8,122 nucleotides of DNA from Chloroflexota bacterium. GTDB lineage: Bacteria; Chloroflexota; Dehalococcoidia; Lucifugimonadales; VGZR01. Position 1 is the first letter of the stretch. The number at the start of each line of letters is the position of its first letter. This document shows, piece after piece, positions 6,808-8,122 of the stretch. The position numbers were made by a program, and so were the translations under genes. The DNA lies in NCBI GenBank assembly GCA_027625225.1, contig JAQBWG010000075.1, positions 1 through 8,122 of the forward strand, in the 5' to 3' direction. Below the pieces are notes generated by a model that was not told the DNA's origin, did not search any database, and saw only the letters and a list, made by a program, of their open reading frames with translations.

Positions 6808-6851
6808 GGGGCTACGGGCAGGGCGAGCCCTGCACCCCGGGAAGCGCTTCC
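6808..6851. repeat. palindromic cluster (REP-like)
   Basis: Two palindromes lie close together. GCAGGGC-GA-GCCCTGC at 6818-6833 is a perfect 7-base stem, with outer GGGG (6808-6811) and CCCC (6835-6838) able to extend the pairing across a bulge. GGAAGCGCTTCC at 6840-6851 is a perfect 12-base palindrome. The first has the look of GC-rich dispersed intergenic palindromes found in many environmental genomes. It sits just upstream of the argJ promoter and could alternatively be a regulator site. Confidence 0.4.
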
Positions 6852-6907
6852 GCGGCAGGGTGGGAGGTGGCATGCAGAACGGAACCTTACCGCAAAGCGC
6901 ACTTGGT

Positions 6908-6940
6908 TCTCGTCCTTCGACAGGCTCAGGACGAACGGGT
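6908..6940. repeat. dispersed intergenic repeat (CTTCGACAGGCTCAGGACGA type)
   Basis: The core CTTCGACAGGCTCAGGACGA is a sequence I recognise as a very common dispersed intergenic element. Its chance translations (SFDRLRTNG in one direction, PFVLSLSKDE in the other) recur as spurious peptides in many bacterial genomes. Arms TCGTCCT (6910-6916) and AGGACGA (6928-6934) form a 7-base stem around an 11-base loop. Only one copy is in this window, so repetition cannot be shown from the sequence alone. Confidence 0.65.
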
Positions 6941-6977
6941 TACGGGCGTGCGACGTGTGTGGATATCGGCAGATGTG

Positions 6978-6983
6978 TAGAAT
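6978..6983 (+). promoter_or_regulatory. possible -10 element for the HbpS-like gene
   Basis: TAGAAT matches five of six bases of the -10 consensus and lies 36 bases before the ATG. No acceptable -35 hexamer is seen at the usual distance, so this is a weak call. Confidence 0.3.
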
Positions 6984-7006
6984 AGCGGGCGAAGTCAGAT
7001 ACACAC

Positions 7007-7013
7007 GAGGGGG
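7007..7013 (+). promoter_or_regulatory. ribosome binding site GAGGGGG of the HbpS-like gene
   Basis: A purine-rich GAGGGGG with a 6-base spacer precedes the ATG at 7020 and fixes that start. Confidence 0.75.
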
Positions 7014-7019
7014 ATAGAC

Positions 7020-7427
7020 ATGGCGAATATCACACGAATGGACGCGGTGGAGCTGTGCGACGCGGCTATCGCGAAGGCGCAGGGTATGGGCATCAAGGTG
7101 ACGGTGTCGGTGGTTGACGCGGGCGGGCATCTGGTGACCATGCAGCGGATGGAGGGCGCGTTGCTGCTGTCCATCGAAATCAGCAAAGGCAAGGCGTTGA
7201 CGTCGGTGCTGTTCGGGGTGCCCAGCGTGGATACGGTGGCACGAAACGAGAATCCGGCGATGCAGGCGGCGCAGTTACAGATGGGCGGGAAGTTCGTGAT
7301 GGCGCAGGGCGCTCTGCCTATCAAACGCAACGGCGAGCTGCTGGGGGCCATCGGCGTGAGCGGGGCGAAGAGCGACGAGGACGAGGACTGCGCGCGGGCT
7401 GCGCTGACCAAATTAGGTTTTGCGTAG
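7020..7427 (+). CDS. GlcG/HbpS family protein (DUF336-type)
   Basis: A 135-residue protein, the usual length for stand-alone GlcG/HbpS-like proteins, with no signal peptide or membrane segment. Diagnostic blocks are SVVDAGGHLVTMQRMEGA (30-47), SIEISKGKALTSVLFG (51-66), a GGKFVMAQGALPI segment (89-101) and the C-terminal GAIGVSGAKSDEDEDCARAAL (109-129). This fold is shared with the C-terminal domain of PduO and with Streptomyces HbpS, which binds heme; GlcG is encoded with glycolate oxidation genes in E. coli. Here there is no glycolate, propanediol or heme gene nearby, so the ligand is unknown. It is read away from argJ and appears to be a single-gene unit; the next gene to the right is convergent, 57 bases away. 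No convincing hairpin/T-tract terminator is seen in that gap. Confidence 0.88.
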   Translation: MANITRMDAVELCDAAIAKAQGMGIKVTVSVVDAGGHLVTMQRMEGALLLSIEISKGKALTSVLFGVPSVDTVARNENPAMQAAQLQMGGKFVMAQGALPIKRNGELLGAIGVSGAKSDEDEDCARAALTKLGFA

Positions 7428-7484
7428 GCTGATGCGAACCGGCTTTTTCCGTACATTTAGCTAGGACAAGGTCTGAATAGTATG

Positions 7485-8069
7485 CTATCTATGGCCTTCT
7501 CTTATTAATCGATTTTCGGCCTCATCTAGTCCTTCTTCAAGGCCCATGGTCGCTCGTAGCCTCAGTTGAATTGGTTCATCGATAATGTTCAACTTTTGAA
7601 GAATCTTTGGTAGATTCTTATAGCTGAACTCTCTTCGTAGATATGTCTCTGGGTTCATATGTTTTGTATGCGAATAGAAGGTCGCTAGGCCAGGGTACAG
7701 CCTTCCAGCCTCGGTAAGTCGGCGCCAAATCTCCTTCTTAGATTTAGCGTCTTCGAAATATGACAACCAAGCTTGCATGTAGCGCCTCTCGGCTAAATTT
7801 ACTACATGCTCTTTCTCGCCCACGAGTTGAGTTTTTATCTTCTGAACAGCTTCATAATGCTCTTTTCTTACCCATACATGTGATCCGCATGATTTTCCTG
7901 ATTCATACTCGTAATAAGTGTGAAGTAAATAAACCTGTTTACACTTCGGACAATTCATCTCCCATCGCCGCTCTGACCTATTCCAGTCGTCCACAAATGA
8001 TTTGGCAGTATACGTTCCTTCACCACACGGGCATTCAAGTTCGTTGCTACTAATTTCTTCCCAACTCAT
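7485..8069 (-). CDS. hypothetical protein with putative N-terminal zinc ribbon
   Basis: I do not recognise this 194-residue protein. Near the N-terminus four cysteines, Cys13 and Cys15 (CPC) plus Cys40 and Cys43 (CPKC), are spaced like a zinc ribbon or knuckle; Cys61 is extra. The rest is charged and predicted by eye to be mainly helical, with a Lys/Glu-rich middle part (about 70-100), an aromatic IWRRLTEAGRLYPGL segment and an acidic C-terminal EEGLDEAENRLI helix. There is no signal peptide or membrane segment. The ATG at 8067-8069 is chosen because AAGGA precedes it by 8 bases; a TTG at 8100-8102 would add 11 residues. Its DNA is strikingly AT-rich compared with all other genes here and its codons are correspondingly different, suggesting horizontal transfer. 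It converges on the HbpS-like gene. Nucleic-acid binding is possible for such a ribbon but is only a guess. Confidence 0.75.
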   Translation of the reverse strand: MSWEEISSNELECPCGEGTYTAKSFVDDWNRSERRWEMNCPKCKQVYLLHTYYEYESGKSCGSHVWVRKEHYEAVQKIKTQLVGEKEHVVNLAERRYMQAWLSYFEDAKSKKEIWRRLTEAGRLYPGLATFYSHTKHMNPETYLRREFSYKNLPKILQKLNIIDEPIQLRLRATMGLEEGLDEAENRLIREGHR

Positions 8070-8122
8070 GATGTCTGTCCTTACTCTGAGTCTGATTTGC
8101 AACCCAATATGCCAATTAATGG

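Larger units (their letters stand above)
6723..7019. other. divergent intergenic region between argJ and the HbpS-like gene
   Basis: This 297-base non-coding stretch separates divergently read genes. From left to right it holds the argJ leader with a perfect palindrome (6746-6763), an extended -10 promoter for argJ (6778-6786), a palindromic cluster (6808-6851), a dispersed-repeat copy (about 6908-6940), and a weak -10 and strong ribosome binding site for the plus-strand gene. The stretch 6852-6907 shows nothing I recognise. Confidence 0.7.

Noticed and set aside
6723..7130. An in-frame upstream extension of argJ that would add 136 residues.
   Set aside because: It runs through the dispersed repeat and into the HbpS-like gene on the other strand. 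The family begins close to MAAMIEL, and a promoter lies inside the extension.
7428..7484. A possible bidirectional terminator between the convergent HbpS-like and zinc-ribbon genes (CTTTTT at 7442-7447).
   Set aside because: No stem longer than three or four base pairs precedes the short T run.
7760..8053. A 97-codon plus-strand frame within the AT-rich tract.
   Set aside because: It lies antisense to the zinc-ribbon gene, which has the better ribosome binding site and a structured cysteine pattern.

Overview
The window is high-GC bacterial DNA. A hand count of one argB line gives 39 of 60 G+C. It is dominated by one long run of genes on the minus strand, read from right to left. The gene set, the PFVLSLSK/SFDRLRTNG-type dispersed repeat, the DinB fold protein and the GlcG/HbpS protein would fit an environmental Chloroflexota-type genome (for example a SAR202/Dehalococcoidia-like lineage). 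That placement is a weak inference; nothing in the window is a true taxonomic marker.

Layout, in the direction of minus-strand transcription. A promoter with an extended -10 (6778-6786) is followed in the leader by a perfect 8+2+8 palindrome (6746-6763). Then come argJ (5508-6722), argB (4628-5494), argD (3299-4504) and argG (2048-3295). After them come a HicB-like/DinB-like fusion protein (1327-2034), a small cupredoxin lipoprotein (904-1317) and an acyl-CoA dehydrogenase (start at 884, cut by the window's left edge). The gaps are 13, 123, 3, 13, 9 and 19 bases, so all seven genes could share one transcript; the 123-base argB-argD gap is the only likely internal break.

ArgJ, ArgB and ArgD carry out acetyl transfer, phosphorylation and transamination in ornithine synthesis. 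ArgG makes argininosuccinate from citrulline and aspartate. ArgJ, with its autocatalytic Ala-Thr site, indicates the cyclic acetyl-recycling form of the pathway. argC, argF, argH and argR are not in the window. The three genes after argG have no evident link to arginine.

On the other side of a 297-base divergent intergenic region rich in palindromes lies a plus-strand GlcG/HbpS (DUF336-type) gene (7020-7427) with a strong Shine-Dalgarno. The intergenic region also holds one copy of a familiar dispersed repeat (about 6908-6940).

From about 7440 to the right edge the composition changes sharply: two hand-counted lines give 19/60 and 25/60 G+C. This AT-rich tract carries one minus-strand gene of unknown function with a putative four-cysteine zinc ribbon (7485-8069), a candidate for horizontally acquired DNA. 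I see no RNA genes, CRISPR array, transposase or integrase. Most of the window is ordinary biosynthetic sequence. The least explained parts are the AT-rich zinc-ribbon gene, the HicB-DinB fusion and the palindromic argJ leader.
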